DNA of 64,000 nt from Lophius americanus (taxonomy: Eukaryota > Chordata > Actinopteri > Lophiiformes > Lophiidae): contig JBBDHG010000110.1 of NCBI GenBank assembly GCA_037951165.1, forward strand, positions 378,501 through 442,500, written 5' to 3'. Position numbers and translations under genes: made by a program. The notes under the pieces were generated by a model. It saw only the letters and a list, made by a program, of their open reading frames with translations. It was not told the DNA's origin and did not search any database. Below are positions 13,961 through 27,400 of the stretch, piece after piece; within the stretch, counting starts at the first letter, position 1, and each line of letters starts with the position of its first letter.

Positions 13961-15221
13961 TATTATAATGTGTTGTTTCTCTCTTCATAGAATACATATT
14001 TAGACTTGAATATGAGTAAAAGAGAACCAGAATAGGCGGCAGAGTTATAAAGTAGAATACAAAGAATACATTTTCTTAGAAAACACGTTACTAAACTTCA
14101 CTTTTGAGAAATAACTGTTTTTTGCAGTGTGAAGTGGAGGTGAAGCGGGGTTTTTATGATTACCATGTTGTTCAAATGAGCAGATCTTCTTTCTCCGGTG
14201 TGTCTCGTACAGTTGTGCTTTTCTGCATCATTTCCAGAGCACTAGATACAGACGATAAAACGCTAGTCATGAAATTCTTCCACTGTGGTCTCATTTGAGT
14301 GACTTTGAGGGGATGACAGAGAGCAGAGTCTGGTCTCTGTGGTTCTAAAAGAGGGCTATGCAGACTTTTAGGAGTCCCTGAAGGAGGTTCACGGCAAAAA
14401 TAAACACCAGTTTGGCCTTCATTAGACTCCCAGGAGATTAGATAGAGAGATGTGTGTCCACTTTGTTCACTCTCTCCCACGTTACAGCATGGAGGGGTAT
14501 GAAAAATATACTCTTAAGATTTGAGTATTTTAGATCAATAAATACCATTTGTCTCCTCATACAGATCACAACCTCTTCTCAGACAGACAGATAACACAGA
14601 GAGACAGCCTGAGCCAGACCACTACTTCCTGTGGGGGATTTTTTTCTTCATGTCCACTCATTCTGCTGGAGAGCAGCCAAAACCTGGAATAATAGAAAAA
14701 CCAGCTGACTATGCAAAAAGTATTTAAAAAAAAAAGAAGAGCATTCATCTCATCTTCTGCCAGGAGGGAACTTTTGGAACCACATGTTCAGCCAAAGTAG
14801 TCACCACACTCCCAACACTGTGAGCCCAACATGTGGATCATCACGTTGAATCAGCATCTCTTTGTGTCAGATCAGCTCTTTAAAAAAAAAGAAGATAATT
14901 CTGATAAAGAGCAACACTTTGATGAAGAAAAAGTCATCCGTGAGCGGGTTTAGGAACTTAAAATGCAAAAAAAAAAAAAAAACAGGCTTTTAGTGCGTCT
15001 ATTTTTACATAAAGATCCTGTTTTGGGATTTTTTTTTTTCCTCAAGAGAAAAAAGCAGTGCCACATCACATCTAACTCTGGAAGTGAACATCTCCCTCAA
15101 GCTCTCTTACCTTGTCTGCATCAGGATCCTTTCGGTATCCTCTATTTCTCACCTTTTCCACGCCATGGAGAGGTAACGCCAGGCAGACAAGAAGCAGCAG
15201 GCGGCCGACGAGAGGAGTCAT
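9089..15221 (-). CDS. cthrc1: Collagen triple helix repeat-containing 1 (CTHRC1), complete, 4 exons
   Basis: A secreted glycoprotein of wound repair and vascular remodelling, reported to promote the Wnt/planar-polarity branch by stabilising Wnt-Frizzled-Ror2 complexes. Coding exons in transcript order: 15221-15111, 11443-11225, 11139-10923, 9231-9089. They sum to 690 bases (229 aa plus stop), near the family length. Exon 1 encodes a leucine-rich signal peptide starting MTPLVGRLLLLVCLALP. Exon 2 carries about 12 uninterrupted Gly-X-Y triplets (including GIPGTPGIPGRDG) followed by a cysteine-containing linker. Exons 3 and 4 form the conserved C1q-like C-terminal domain with ACCQRWYFTFNGAEC and the terminal VSRVIIEELPK. 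Intron 2 is only 85 bases and intron 1 is about 3.7 kb. Teleosts have two copies; which one this is was not resolved. Confidence 0.96.
9232..10922. other. cthrc1 intron 3
   Basis: A 1.7 kb intron. The segment 10745-10830 is an inverted copy of a short dispersed sequence also seen at 36541-36600 (a GTGGATCTAGG-type core followed by GGGGCCAC). Nothing else was recognised. Confidence 0.55.
13440..13640 (-). repeat. Dispersed 155-bp-unit repeat, copy 1 (inverted)
   Basis: On the minus strand this reads the family order: a segment around AGACCTTTGTACAAGGAAGA, the phrase GCCACTAGAGGG, then CTCAACCATTGGTCCGATTTAGTCC. The same order occurs on the plus strand at 19580, 43330, 46700, 57990 and 60790. 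Function unknown. Confidence 0.7.
13904..13963. repeat. (TA)n microsatellite
   Basis: About 30 TA units with one CA-type interruption near the end. The ORF across it is an artefact. Confidence 0.95.
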
Positions 15222-15689
15222 CCTACAACCCAGCTGTGCTCTCCCTCTGAGAGGAGCGAGTGAGTGAGGAGGAGACGGATTGACTCCAACTCAGACCAGC
15301 TTCAGTCCAGAGGAGGGCAGGAGGAGGAGGCAGCAGCCAGTAGACTTCCAGAAAAACTCACAAGCGGGGGGAAAAAAGCTTCAGAAAATCCAGCTGATGA
15401 CCACAGACTGCTGAGAAAAAGTATTCAAACCCCTCCTGGTTTATTCTATGTCGATGTGAATCTCAGACTAAACTGCGTTGCATTAACATAAAGTGTTAGT
15501 CATTAGAGATTATTGTAATTATTGAACATTAAATGTTATTCAATATTAACTAGGCCTGTTTGGACAAAGTATTTGACACTCCTTAGACACTCCTTAATCC
15601 AAAGAACAACAAAACAGCGTTTCTAACCGGTTCCAGCTGGACGCTCAGACCTTATTACTACCAGCCCTGTTCAATCACACATCATCACT

Positions 15690-16235
15690 TCAATGGGTCG
15701 TTTTCAGAAAACAGGAAGTTGGCTTGTGGGTTTCAGAAGTAGCACATTATGTCAAAATCCGAAGACATTCCAGAAAGAACGTGACATCAGTATGGGAAAG
15801 GTAGCAAAGCTATTACAAGTGGAAGGGATTTTGAACAGTTGTGAACCCGCACAGAATCTTACAAAATTCCGAGAGAATGGCGAAGGCTCATTCAGGAAGT
15901 CTCGCACGATGAAAAGAAAAACATCCATGGGAACGCACTGCTCTCACCTCAGTGAAGGTCAGAGGTCATGGTTTCCATTGGGATGTTCCTGGAAACCTGG
16001 AAAGAAGTTCATGCTCACAAACCTTCCAATGTAGCAGCGTTGAAGTGGTTCTGACAAAGGAGAGTGGGCCAAAATTCCACTGTAGCAGCTTCAGTGTCTG
16101 ATCTCCAGTTATCGGAAGTCTTAGGCTGCAGGCGTTGCTGCAAAAGGTGGAACAACCAGAGGTCACAGTTCATTTTGTCACACTGATTATGTAAGTATTG
16201 AATAACGTTTTTGATGATCTCATTATTATTCATTT
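15690..16235 (+). mobile_element. Tc1-like transposon remnant
   Basis: The 3' part (16055-16165) matches the end of fish Tc1-like transposase genes by recognisable phrases: GAGTGGGCCAAAATTCC, then CTGATCTCCAGTTATCGGAAG and GCTGCAAAAGGTGG. The upstream part contains a broken frame. Terminal repeats were not found. It sits between cthrc1 and fzd6. Confidence 0.6.
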
Positions 16236-17354
16236 AATATTCAAATTAGTAAAACATTGATAATTTTTTTTGTTTTGTCACAAAAAGTACAATAATTTAT
16301 ATTTTTGTTCAGGAATATTAAATGTAATTTCGATTACATGAGTGAAACCGAGACAATAATCTAAAGTCGAGTCATCCACCACTTTTTATTTAATTATATA
16401 GTTTTTTATTAAAATTAAACTGAATTGGTATAAAATACAACTGACAAAGATTACATTAAAAAAACAGTTGACAAAAGTTGTATGGATCATTTCATGGACT
16501 ACACTACGTTCAGGTACATTATGAGAAAGACCCCCGCCAACATGCCTGATTAAAAAAATACACATAGATTCCCTTTGAAATGGTCTGACGGGAATCGTCC
16601 TGTGACTCCCAAATATAATAGGTCAGTAGTTGATCCCTAACACAGCATTTCACAGACAATACAGCATAGTTAGATTTTCAAACAAAATCACACAGGTTGT
16701 TCTTAAAAAGATTATCTGGTCCGTGATGCATACGTTATAAATACAGGGTCCACGATGAATAAAAAAAAAGATCACGTTCATTTGTTTTTCCTTAATAAAA
16801 AGAAAAGAGTGGTTTGTGCTTCTAATGATAAATAGTGCAAAGTCTGTTTGGTTTCCTTAAATTGACGTAAAATAGGAATTTGAACCTTCACCAAGAACAC
16901 ACATGCGAAACATCTGCAGGTTCTTTGAACCTGAGGAACGACTCAAAGGACATTACTTACAAAAAAAAAAGCTTTCCTTTATCAAAAACTTCTTTGAAGA
17001 CACGTCTGTGAACTAATAGTTTGTGCAGCGGATGGAAGTCCAATCACGTTTTTTTGTATGAAAAAGGGGACATCAAGTTTATGAGTGTGTCCTTTTTTCA
17101 AAGGAGCAGTCATGTGGCACGTTATAGATGTTTCACAGGACAACAAAAAAACAAACACATTCAAACATTTAACCACAGGACCATCGTGTGTGTTTGGCAG
17201 CATCGTGACCTTCCTTATGTAACACTCAGTGTAAGCGACTAGTCCAGTGAAAGACTTCATTTATAAAAAATATGTAGAGGAAAAAATATTGCAATGTTGT
17301 GTTCTAGTATTGAGCTACCAATCTACAAAACAGTAGTTCTGGAATTGGTGGACG

Positions 17355-18265
17355 TATACAGTGTCCTCCAGAAGTATTGGCACCCTTAAAAAAAAGGTCT
17401 TTATTGTCTATATCCATGATCTTTAATTCCAATTATTCACCAAAATCTAACCTTTTATTCAAGAAACAAAAAAATCTAAAAATGTAAAATTCTTATAGTA
17501 AAAAAAAAAGTTCTATATATTTTTTTATGTATTGTTTTTTGCCAAAAAGTTCTATTGTGGTCACATCTGACCTATGACCTTGGACTTTCCAGTGGTCAAA
17601 CTGTAGGACCTTTAGCTTGTGTGTGGATGACAGCAGAATTTCGCCATCTGATGTCGGTTAGGGAAAATTTCTTACTACAAGATTTAACTGACCTCTGCAT
17701 TTCTCTAGCTGTAATCCCTGGAGCTTTTTTGCCAGTCTAACCATCCTACGTACAGTTTGTGGGGTCAGTTGGCAAATACATACCCCTCCAGGCTGATTTG
17801 TTACACCTCCAATATCTGTAAACGTCTTAATTATTGATCCAACTGTTGGAACTGACATCTTGAACCGTCCTGTCTCCGTTGCCATATTTGTGCAGCTCTA
17901 CAACTTTTCTTTGCTCCTCATTGCTGTCTTCTCTGGTCTTTCGCATTGGGAAGAACCCCAAAGAGAATTAGGCATTTGTCACCTCATATTTATACCCCAG
18001 TAAACCAGGAAGTCATCCTCCACTACTTCAGGGCTCCTTCTCAGATATGTGAACCTAAGAATAAAAAATATGACTGGAAATATAATTCAGCTACCTTTTA
18101 ATTGCAGGATTTCCTAGAGGTGGCAAATACTGTAGTATAAGTCTTAGAGAAAAAATATTTGTTTCGTGTTAAGTTAATGCTTTTAAAAAGTTTGTAACTT
18201 GAAAAGGGTAGATTTTTGTGACTAGTTTGAATTAAAGATCACAGGTGTGGACAATAGAGACATTT
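17355..18265. mobile_element. Tc1-like element, internally deleted
   Basis: The left end, CAGTGTCCTCCAGAAGTATT at about 17358, is the terminal inverted repeat type also present at 54858. Near 18225-18265 is the reverse-complement counterpart of the inner ITR (AATTAAAGATC). On the minus strand 17885-17658 encodes a fragment of the transposase N-terminal helix-turn-helix domain, with stops and no catalytic DDE region. It lies within the fzd6 3' flank and may be part of its 3' UTR. Confidence 0.65.
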
Positions 18266-18450
18266 TTCACATTTCATTTTCCTCGTTTGGTAACTCTGGG
18301 GTGCGCTTTAGGCTGAGCACATCTGCTCTGCTGCAACATTCAGGCGAAAGGTTAAAGCTGGTAAAACTGTAGTGTAACCGTTACAATCAATCCGACGTCT
18401 GAATCCTATCCATGAGTGGTTTCAAAGGTGAACTTGGTGGGTTCGACGTC

Positions 18451-21400
18451 TCAGCAGCTGTTCTTTGTGTCTTTACTTTCCTCGGGGACTCGATGCACTA
18501 GCTGGTGGGCGGAGTCATGGAGGATGCTGGAGCGTGATAGGTTTAAAGCGGGACGCTGCGGTCCGCTGATCTGCCTAGCCTCTGACAGCTCGCTCCTCGG
18601 AGTCATCCTAATCCAGCCGGGACATGACACAGAGTATGATGGTTGTTAATGATCCAGATACAGTTTCTCATTCCAGAAACTAAATAAGAAACTACAGAAT
18701 TGTCTATTGTATCAACCTATCAACAGGTGGATCAATTGACCAGCCTGGTATTCCACGTCTGTCTCACTTACCTTCCGTCAGCCACTTTGTGCACGCTCTC
18801 TGAGCGGCTGCTCATCTTACTGGAGCTCCCACCTTTGCTACGTCTCTCTCCACCCTCCCTCTCCCTCTCCCCCCTCCTGGAGCTTCGGGTGGAGGTGCCT
18901 CGGTCCAGGTGCTCTCGAATCGAGGCCCCAGAGAGAGAACTTTGTGCGAGGGGCTCATGGTTACCCAGTGCAGAAGTTCCTTGATTCGTTACGGAAGTGG
19001 CGATGGGGGCGTTGGAGTGTGCGGCCCCGGTGCTGGTGCCCATGGACTTAGAGATGACCTTGAGCTTGTGGGAGCCCGGCTTGTAGTGCTTCTTCTTGTG
19101 CTGCACACGGCTGTTGTGCTTGAGGAAGAACTCACAGGACTCCTGCAGCACCCGGCGGCTCTCGCTGATAGGACTGTGGGTCAGAGAGCAGGAGGTTGTC
19201 ATGACACTAAATATTCATTTCTCATGAATGTGTGTAAACGTAAGAGCATAAAGATGGTCTCACTCTCTCTTGCGGGTCCTGTTAAAGAAGTAGGCCCACT
19301 GGGCGCAGGTCTTTTTGCTGCTGACCCAGAAGACTGCAGAAATGCCAACCACAAGCGTCATTAAGTATTTCACCAGGAACAGGGAGAGGTCAGGCCGGTC
19401 GTACTCTGTCGTCTGGAACACACAAACCATAAAACAGACCTGGTGAGTCTTCACCAACCTTTTCCAAGTCAAGAGATCACTATTCATGTAACAAAATAGC
19501 GCAGAATGCCTGTGAGCGGCAGCAGCCGCAGAAGCGTTTGAAGCCCCCGCAAATTCAAATTTGATGCCCCCGCAAATTCAAATTTGATGCCAATACAGAC
19601 CTTAGTGCAAGGAAGAACTGGATTGAGTTCAGAAAAGGTCAGTTGTATATTTCCACCACTAGATGGAGTTTTATCTCTAAGGGTTAATAGGCTATAATTT
19701 CTTCACCGTTGGTTCGACGTAGTCCAAATTTGGAGTATGTTAGCCGCTTCGAGGAGATATATGGTGTTTATATCATATTTGCCTCTAACAGTTCATTATT
19801 ACTCACAAAGATGAGGGCTTTCTTTAGACATAACTTCCTAATGTCCGATTTAGTCCAAATTTGTTCCAAATGAACCATCACGAGGAGATCCTTCTTGTAT
19901 TTGTCATATTTTACTGTAATTGTTCATATTAGACTCACTAAGGTGCCTAACATTGTCATTTTGAAATGTTGTCCTTTAAAGTTCCTGATCATTCTCATAT
20001 TATATAAAAGCACAATACTTCACTTATTAAATATCCCTTTTTCAATTAAAAGTGGTTTATAAATGGAGAGTCCTTTTAGGATCTAAACGACCTACCAATA
20101 CGATTCAGTGTTATATAAAAATAATTGTTTCGTCTGATCTTCCTCTATAACGACAGTCATATGAAGATGACACTCACAAACCCCCACTCGTCATTAAGGG
20201 ATGAATCCTTGAGAGAGTACTCTTACTCAGTAAGAGTAACATTTTGTGCTATTTTCAGAAAAAACACAATTGTAATATATGTTGTATTGGGCTATTTAAA
20301 CTGTTTTTCAGCCAATAAAGCTAAAACACAATGGGGGCTGAATAATTAAGCTTCCCTGATCATTTGCCCTTTTATTACAAAACACTGGACAAAATTTACC
20401 ATTTAACAGTTTCATGATTTGGAGAAGAGAAATAGCTTTTGGTTGACTTTGTCAAAATAACCCATCGACATGTAAAAGTGGTGATTATGTGTCACAAATG
20501 GATGTTATGTAATAACTTCATCTTTCTGATCTTTTCTGTCGGTGCACTCAAGCATTTTGCACTTGAGTGCACAAAGAGGCTACACTTAAGCTTTCAAGTT
20601 AGAAAAAAGAAAGGGAATGAATAACATCTTTATAAATCAATTTAGGACCTCAGGGCTTTTTCTTTTCTTTTTTTAAAATCGAAATGCCATCTTCTTCAGA
20701 TGTTTCCTCCCAGAAAAAAGAAAACCCATCTCTTCGTTGGACTGAGCAGATGATGTGTGGATTTTAGTTTTGGCTAAACTGATCTTTTAATGCATTCGAG
20801 GCTTGATTAGTAATGACTGGAGAACGTGCATCAACACAAACATAAACTGGAAGATACAAGCTACTACCTCTTTTTAGTCATCCATAACAAACTGCAGACC
20901 TTCACTAAACGCGATTTACTAAGTAAGTGTCCATAACTACGGGACAGTGAGTAAAAAATAACTAGTTCACAAGGCACGGCTACCTTGTGGGAGCAGGGGA
21001 TGCTGTACTCCTGACAGCGGTCGTTGATCCAGGTATTCTCCCAGGTGCTGCGATGACTCTGTTCGTAGGTGTAGCATGCTAACAGGGTGACCAGCGGAAC
21101 CAAGTAGAGGCAACTGAACACGCCAATGCGGATCATGAATTTCTTCAGCTTCTCCTGGTTGCGCTCGTCATGTTGGATGACCTGCCGGACGTGGTTGAGA
21201 GAGATGATGCCTGCCAGGATGAGGAAGAGGCCGACTACGACGCCCACGCACAGAGGAGCCAGCACAAAGTAGCGCAGTGCGTCCAGGTCGTAGAGCCCCA
21301 CGAAGCACACGCCGCTGATGTTGTCCCCTTCAACCTTGTTCAGAGCCAGCAGCATGACAGTCAGCGCCCCTGGGATCCCCCAGGCAGCAGAGTGGAACCA

Positions 21401-24400
21401 CACCTAAACACGGAGCACACAGAGATCGATATATTCAACGGCATCCAAAACATTTCTGGGTGTTATGACCCACCATAACCACACCCTCTGGACATGCTGT
21501 TGGTTGGTTTGCACACTTCGTATCTGGTAAAACAGTGTATCGGATACACTGTATCCCCTTTACTTGCTCTTTCTCTTCCTTTCTCCCTGTGTAAAAGGTG
21601 TACCCCAGGGTTCCAATTTTAGGACCACTGCCGTTCTCCATTTACTGTATATCAAGAATCTCTATGATAACTGAGCAAATGCTTTCATTCCACCATTATG
21701 CAGATGATACAGTTATCAATGTTCATCACTTTCAGTTGGTCAAACCCTTGAACTTCTTTTTCAGTCAGCTTTTTTGATGTTGTTCAGTCTTATTGAACTT
21801 AACTTAAACTGGTATAAGATGCAGACAAATCTGAGTTCATGCTGTTCTCAAAAGGCAAAAACCCCCCGAATGTGTTAATGACTCATGTTTTCATTTTGTT
21901 AATTCTTGGTTTATTTTGTATTAGTACTATTTATTTTATTTTTCTTCATCCTGCACTGTGTTTCCTGTTTTATTGTGAAAGCTTTGTGTTTCTGTAAGCG
22001 TTGCACTTCCTTAGTTTGGTTTTTGTGTTCTGTTTCTTGTCTCCCCTGTCTTTGTGTAGTCTTTGAGTGTTTTCACCTGTTCTCCTTTCCCTCCATGTGC
22101 CTGTCCGGGGATTCTGTTCCCATGTGTGATTGTCAATCATGTCCACCTGTGCTCTCCCTCGATCTGTGTCGCATTGTCTGGTTATCTCAGTGCATATCAC
22201 CTGTGTTATAGTTCGTTGTCTGTGTTATAGTTCGTTGTCTGTGTTTCCTGTCACTCGTTCTAGCCATTTTTTCCTAGAGTCTCTGTGGGAGTCTGTGTGA
22301 TTTTTCATAAGCTTTCCTGCTTTATTGACTCTGGTTTTTTTTTTGGACTTTGCTTTTACCTGTTGGTTCATCTGGATTGCTATCATTGTCGAAATCCAAT
22401 TGCTCATCTGATTTTGACCGCGGAGTTCTTTTTTGGGTATTGCCTTTGGATTTTGGATTTCTTATTAAATAATTTTAACTGCATCTGCTCCGCCTCTTAT
22501 CCATTCTGTGTCTACACCTGGGTCCTAAACTCTGCTTCTGTCTTCCTAACAGAATTTCCAATCTTCCAAAGATCTCGATAGCTGAAGGAGTTGAAATTGA
22601 AATGGTTATAACTTATAAATATTAAAGGTTAGGAGACAAAGTTTGACGAAATCGGCAATCGGCTGGGCAGAGACACTGGAGGCCTTTTTCGTACCAATTT
22701 CCTCACATGCTCCTTACATGCAAACCAAGCGTGAACAACCACGGCTCCAAACATCTCGCAAGTAACCCAGAAAAACACAAAGCTCGCAATTTATAAAACC
22801 AGTAAGGACAAAATATGCTGTTGAGGAAGAACCCCGAAAACTTCTGGAACAACTACTTAATCACACACTTCACATTTAATCACCCCTTTAAGAGGCTTGC
22901 TTTAGCAGAGAGGCTAAAGCTAGCAGGAGCTCAGAGACAACCACAAGCCCGCTGTATGTATGTATGTATCAATACGGTCATTTATGGTTTTTAAACTTGA
23001 GGACAGAAATAGCCTTGGCGGAACAGCCCCAAAAGCGTTTGGCACAACAAACATAATTACACTCTTCAAATTGAATCGCCTGAGGCACAGGCATTCAAAA
23101 TAAGAAACATTTAAAATACATTACTCATTATAAATTCTTAACTTTAAAGAAAATATAACAGAATCGGCAAAAATCGGTATATGCCAGTTCGACTTGCAAT
23201 TGGTGCATTTGTTATAAAAATATAGGTTTTGTTATTTATCAGAACTTGTTGTTTCCCAATGACACATCGATGGACTCGTCCTAAAACTGAAACTCTGATC
23301 AGGTTTCTTTTTTTCAAAAGAAATCTTTTTTCTCCATACAGGCAAGGAAACCTTTGATTACATGCACTTTTTGTCTGTAAGCGAACTATGGTGACTAGCT
23401 ATTTATGATTGCACCTGAGAAGTACGTAAAGACGTTGGACACTGCATACGATTTGGATTTGTGATGCACCGCTGTATTCTGTGCGTTGTTGCTAAGTGCC
23501 CATCTCTGTACGACTTTTACCACCGCACCAGAGTCAGAACCGAGCTAAAGGAAAAAAGCTTTTACATTGAGCATCCTTGGGTTCATAGAAAGGCACTGTA
23601 TAAGTCCAATTTATATTATTATTATTATTATTATTACATACTCTGTTTCTCGTTCTGGCGAATTTAGATAAACCCTGAAGGATCAGGAAAATATTGTACT
23701 TGGTTATTTGGTCTATGTGATTACTTTTGAAATTGCAATGCAATCATTCTGGACTTAATTTCATTAGTCTTTGATTATATTTATGCTTCTATTAATGGTG
23801 AGAGACAGAGAGATTTCTAATTTTGTACTTTGTCTATTTATTGTTCTTACAATTTCTATGCTGCTGTTGTCGGCCAGGTCACTCATATAAAACAGATTTT
23901 AATCTGGTAAAGTAAATAATATAATAATATAATAATAATAATAATAATAATAACAATAACCATATATACTTAACCCACATACCGCTTTCTTCTCTATGGC
24001 CTCACAGCTCCACTTGGGTCCAGCTGCCAGGAACCAAGTGATGGTGAGTATTACCCACCACACGATACCGGCGATGGAGAAGAAGTAGAGCAGCATGAAG
24101 AGCAGAGTGCAGCCTTTGCTCTGAGAGCCCAGCACCACCGTATCGACCCCGGCAGGATGAGACGCTTTGGTACAGGCTGCGTTGTTCCCCAGCAGGAAAC
24201 CAATGAAGTATATGAGAGACACAAAGCTGTAGCAGACAGCGTAGAAGATGATGGGGCGCTCTGGGTAACGGAAACGCTTGACGTCAATGAGGAAAGTGAG
24301 GAAGGTGAAGAGTGTGGCGCCCAGGCAGATGATGGAGCAGACGCCAATGAAGCTTTTGGCAAATTCAATGTCGTGGGGTTTGAAGTACATGTTTGAGCAA

Positions 24401-27400
24401 GGTGGAGCGCAGTCCTGAGCGCCCAGGAACGTCGATCCATGGCCTGGCTTGGTCTTCAATTGCAGGGGACACCAGAAGCCAAGGTCCCTCTTTGATGATG
24501 ACGATGTTAATGCCGTGGTTGCTGGAGTCAAATCTTTAGAAAGACTACAGGAGTCTAATCTAGTGAGGAAAAAAAACAAAAACGTTAAATACAATGATTA
24601 AAAAACTCAGGAATTTCTTGTGGTTTTCTTACTTGTCACACTGCAGCTCAGGAGGCCAAGTGATCCCAAAGATTCGTATATTCTCTTCACAGTCGGACAA
24701 AACGGTCTGACACTGCTCCCTGCACGGACGAATCACCATGTTCTCTTCTGTGCATTCTGGGATGAAAGCTTGACACAGGAAAAAGTGGACATCTGGAGAA
24801 CAGTGCAGGTTCACCAGCGGCATGAACGGCTGGATGGAGAGAAAGGTGGACTCTGTCAGTACAAAGCAGCTTTGAAGGTTATTATCTAAGGAAATAACTT
24901 AAACATTGGTTTAACCTCAGAAAACGTGTGATCATTTCAAGCAGAGCAAAAGTCGGCAAGTTTACAAACATGCCTTTAAAAGTGCAACTAATGGCCGGAA
25001 AACAGGCAAAACTTAGCATTTGGCTTTTTTTCCCCCCTCTGTTTGGATCAACAAATCACACAATAACAGTTTAAGTAGCTCATTGCAACTGATTTATTAA
25101 TGTTTTTCACACATGCAACATAAAATACCACTTCTAATGACTTCTGCAGTCTGTAAATGATTTAACGTCCTGAAAATTATTCCTCCTAAGAGTCACATTG
25201 AAAAAGTCAGATGTGAAAAATCTGAGCCAGCCATCTAACCCTAACCCATTTAGCAGAGTCCCTGTTTTTTTTTCTGTTGAGGGCTAAATTTACATCAGGG
25301 CCTCATGCCTGATCTCCACGAACTCCGCCACTACTGATCCACAATCATGGGAATTCTCGACTCCAGACATGCAGAAGTTTGGGAATGCTGTTCTAAGGAG
25401 TGATGAAACATACTTGTAACTTTTGGGGCCTGTGGATAAGTGCCATAAAAAACCCTATCTACAGTGAAGCATGGCGGAATATCACTTATTCTCTGAGGCT
25501 GCTTTGCTTTTTAAAGTGCTGGAAACCTGCAGCATGTAGAGAGTTAAGATGGATTCCATCAAGTATCCGGAAATCCTAGGAGAAGACGTCTCTCCCTCTT
25601 TGAGGAAGCTGAAACTTGGGCATCATTGGACATTCCTAAAGGACAATGATACCAAGCAGACATCAAAGTCCACCAAGGCATGGTTTCAGAAGGAGTCCTG
25701 GAATGTTCTGGAGTGGCCATCACAGTCAACTCACTTAAATCCCAAGGAAAAAAAATACTGTATCTGCTGAGATTTGAAGAAGGAGACTGCAGGATATAAA
25801 TAAGTGAATATTACCGAACTTCTGGCTTTCCCCCCTGAGAAATGGGCTGGGATTCATTAGGACCACTGATAGAAACTGTTTTCTGGCTTTGCATCATATT
25901 CTAAGCAATTCATAGCAGCTAAAGGGTCTCTAGAAATTACTGGAGATGCTTGTTAGTAAGGGTAGAGACAGTAGTCAGTAAAACTTGTATTTTCTGTTTT
26001 TTTCTATTGGAATTAGTTATTGCAAGCAGCTGATCATGAGTCAATTTTAACAATAAACCTAATATGCAATGGGGGCTTCCAACTGTGTATTTTCAACTCA
26101 CGCGTCACTTCCATTTTATGACAAACGCAGGATGATCTTACATCAAGACTCAAAGGAAAAAAGGGTATATTGGTTGACTTTGTCATAACAACCCATCAAC
26201 ATACAAAAGTGGTTATTATTAGTCCCAAATTGATTTCGTATATCAAAAAAAGGTGGCCACTGAACTGCGCTGTCATAACTTCATTTTGTTGATCTACAGT
26301 GATCTACAGAGGAACAAAGAGGCCCATTCACCGGTTAGGAACCACCTTCTTCCTTTTCATCACACTGGTCAAGAGTCTGTGGACCGGGGGAGTAGGGGGG
26401 TGTGGTATAGGTGACAGGAAATGAGTGCACGGACGTTTGGAAATACACAATGAGGGGACAGGAAGGCTGGAATGCATACAGCTGATGACAGGTTAGGCTG
26501 CTGATGAGACACAGTATTAGTGTGTGTACCAGAAAATATGTACAGATTAATTGGTGACACTGTCACATTTATTATGATGTTTTGAAATCCTTGGATTCCG
26601 AGCTAGTTAATAATTTCTCAAATCGCAGAGGTTCTTATTATGACCAATTACAAGTGCATCGAAAAAGTGAAAACATTTCATCAGACTAACATGCGCCAGA
26701 AGATGGTTATCAGTCTATACAGATAATACTTGTACACAAAACACACACAGAGCACACAGTCCACTATTCAATGACTCAAATCCGGTCTGGCAGTAGGCCC
26801 ACGTCTCTGGGGCTCTGGCCTTTCCTCCATTTCGGACAGTAAGCGTCCTTGTTCCTCTCCTGTGGAGGTCCTGGCCTCCCTCTCGGTGAGCTGCCCGTTA
26901 CTCAACAATCTGATCTCTATTTTCTTTTCGGCAAGATTTACTGTAAAAGCTGCCCTCATTTCACAAATCTTCAGCTCGGATCAGTGGCTAATGTTGAGCT
27001 GATTAGCTCATACTTATCAGAATTTCAGAACATAGCACACAGTAGAAACAGATTCTGACCAAGTTATTGTAACACATTTTAATTTTGGCTTATTTCATTG
27101 GTTTTAATACTTTATTGAATCCTATACATCACTTTTAAGTTAGTACGTTTTTAAATTAATAAGAAAAATTAGGTAAAAGTGGACAGTCTTTCTAACAAAT
27201 GTGCAAACATGCTGCAACTTTGATCTGGATACAAGCTTCGCGGGATTATGGAGTGTTGGTTTGCACTGTCACCACACAGATAGCAGGTTCTGGGTTTCAA
27301 TCCCAACCTGAGGCCTTCCTGTGTGGGATTTGCATGTTCTCCCTGTGATTGCTAATTCTCTCCAGGTACTCTTCAGGCTTCCTCACACGGTCCAAATAAA

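Larger units (their letters stand above)
11444..15110. other. cthrc1 intron 1
   Basis: A 3.7 kb intron. It contains a short fish-repeat piece around 12030-12080 (a GAGCCCTGAGGGACACCACAG-like phrase), a minus-strand copy of the 155-bp dispersed family at 13440-13640, a TA microsatellite at 13904-13963 and several A-runs. No exon is evident. Confidence 0.55.
19413..20983. other. fzd6 intron 4
   Basis: A 1.6 kb intron. It contains a perfect 23-bp tandem duplication at 19543-19588, a plus-strand copy of the 155-bp dispersed family (19580-19960) and the first member of a repeat pair at 20270-20620. Confidence 0.6.

Noticed and set aside
22202..22239. 19-bp tandem duplication
   Set aside because: Small and lies in a low-complexity repeat tail; not meaningful on its own.
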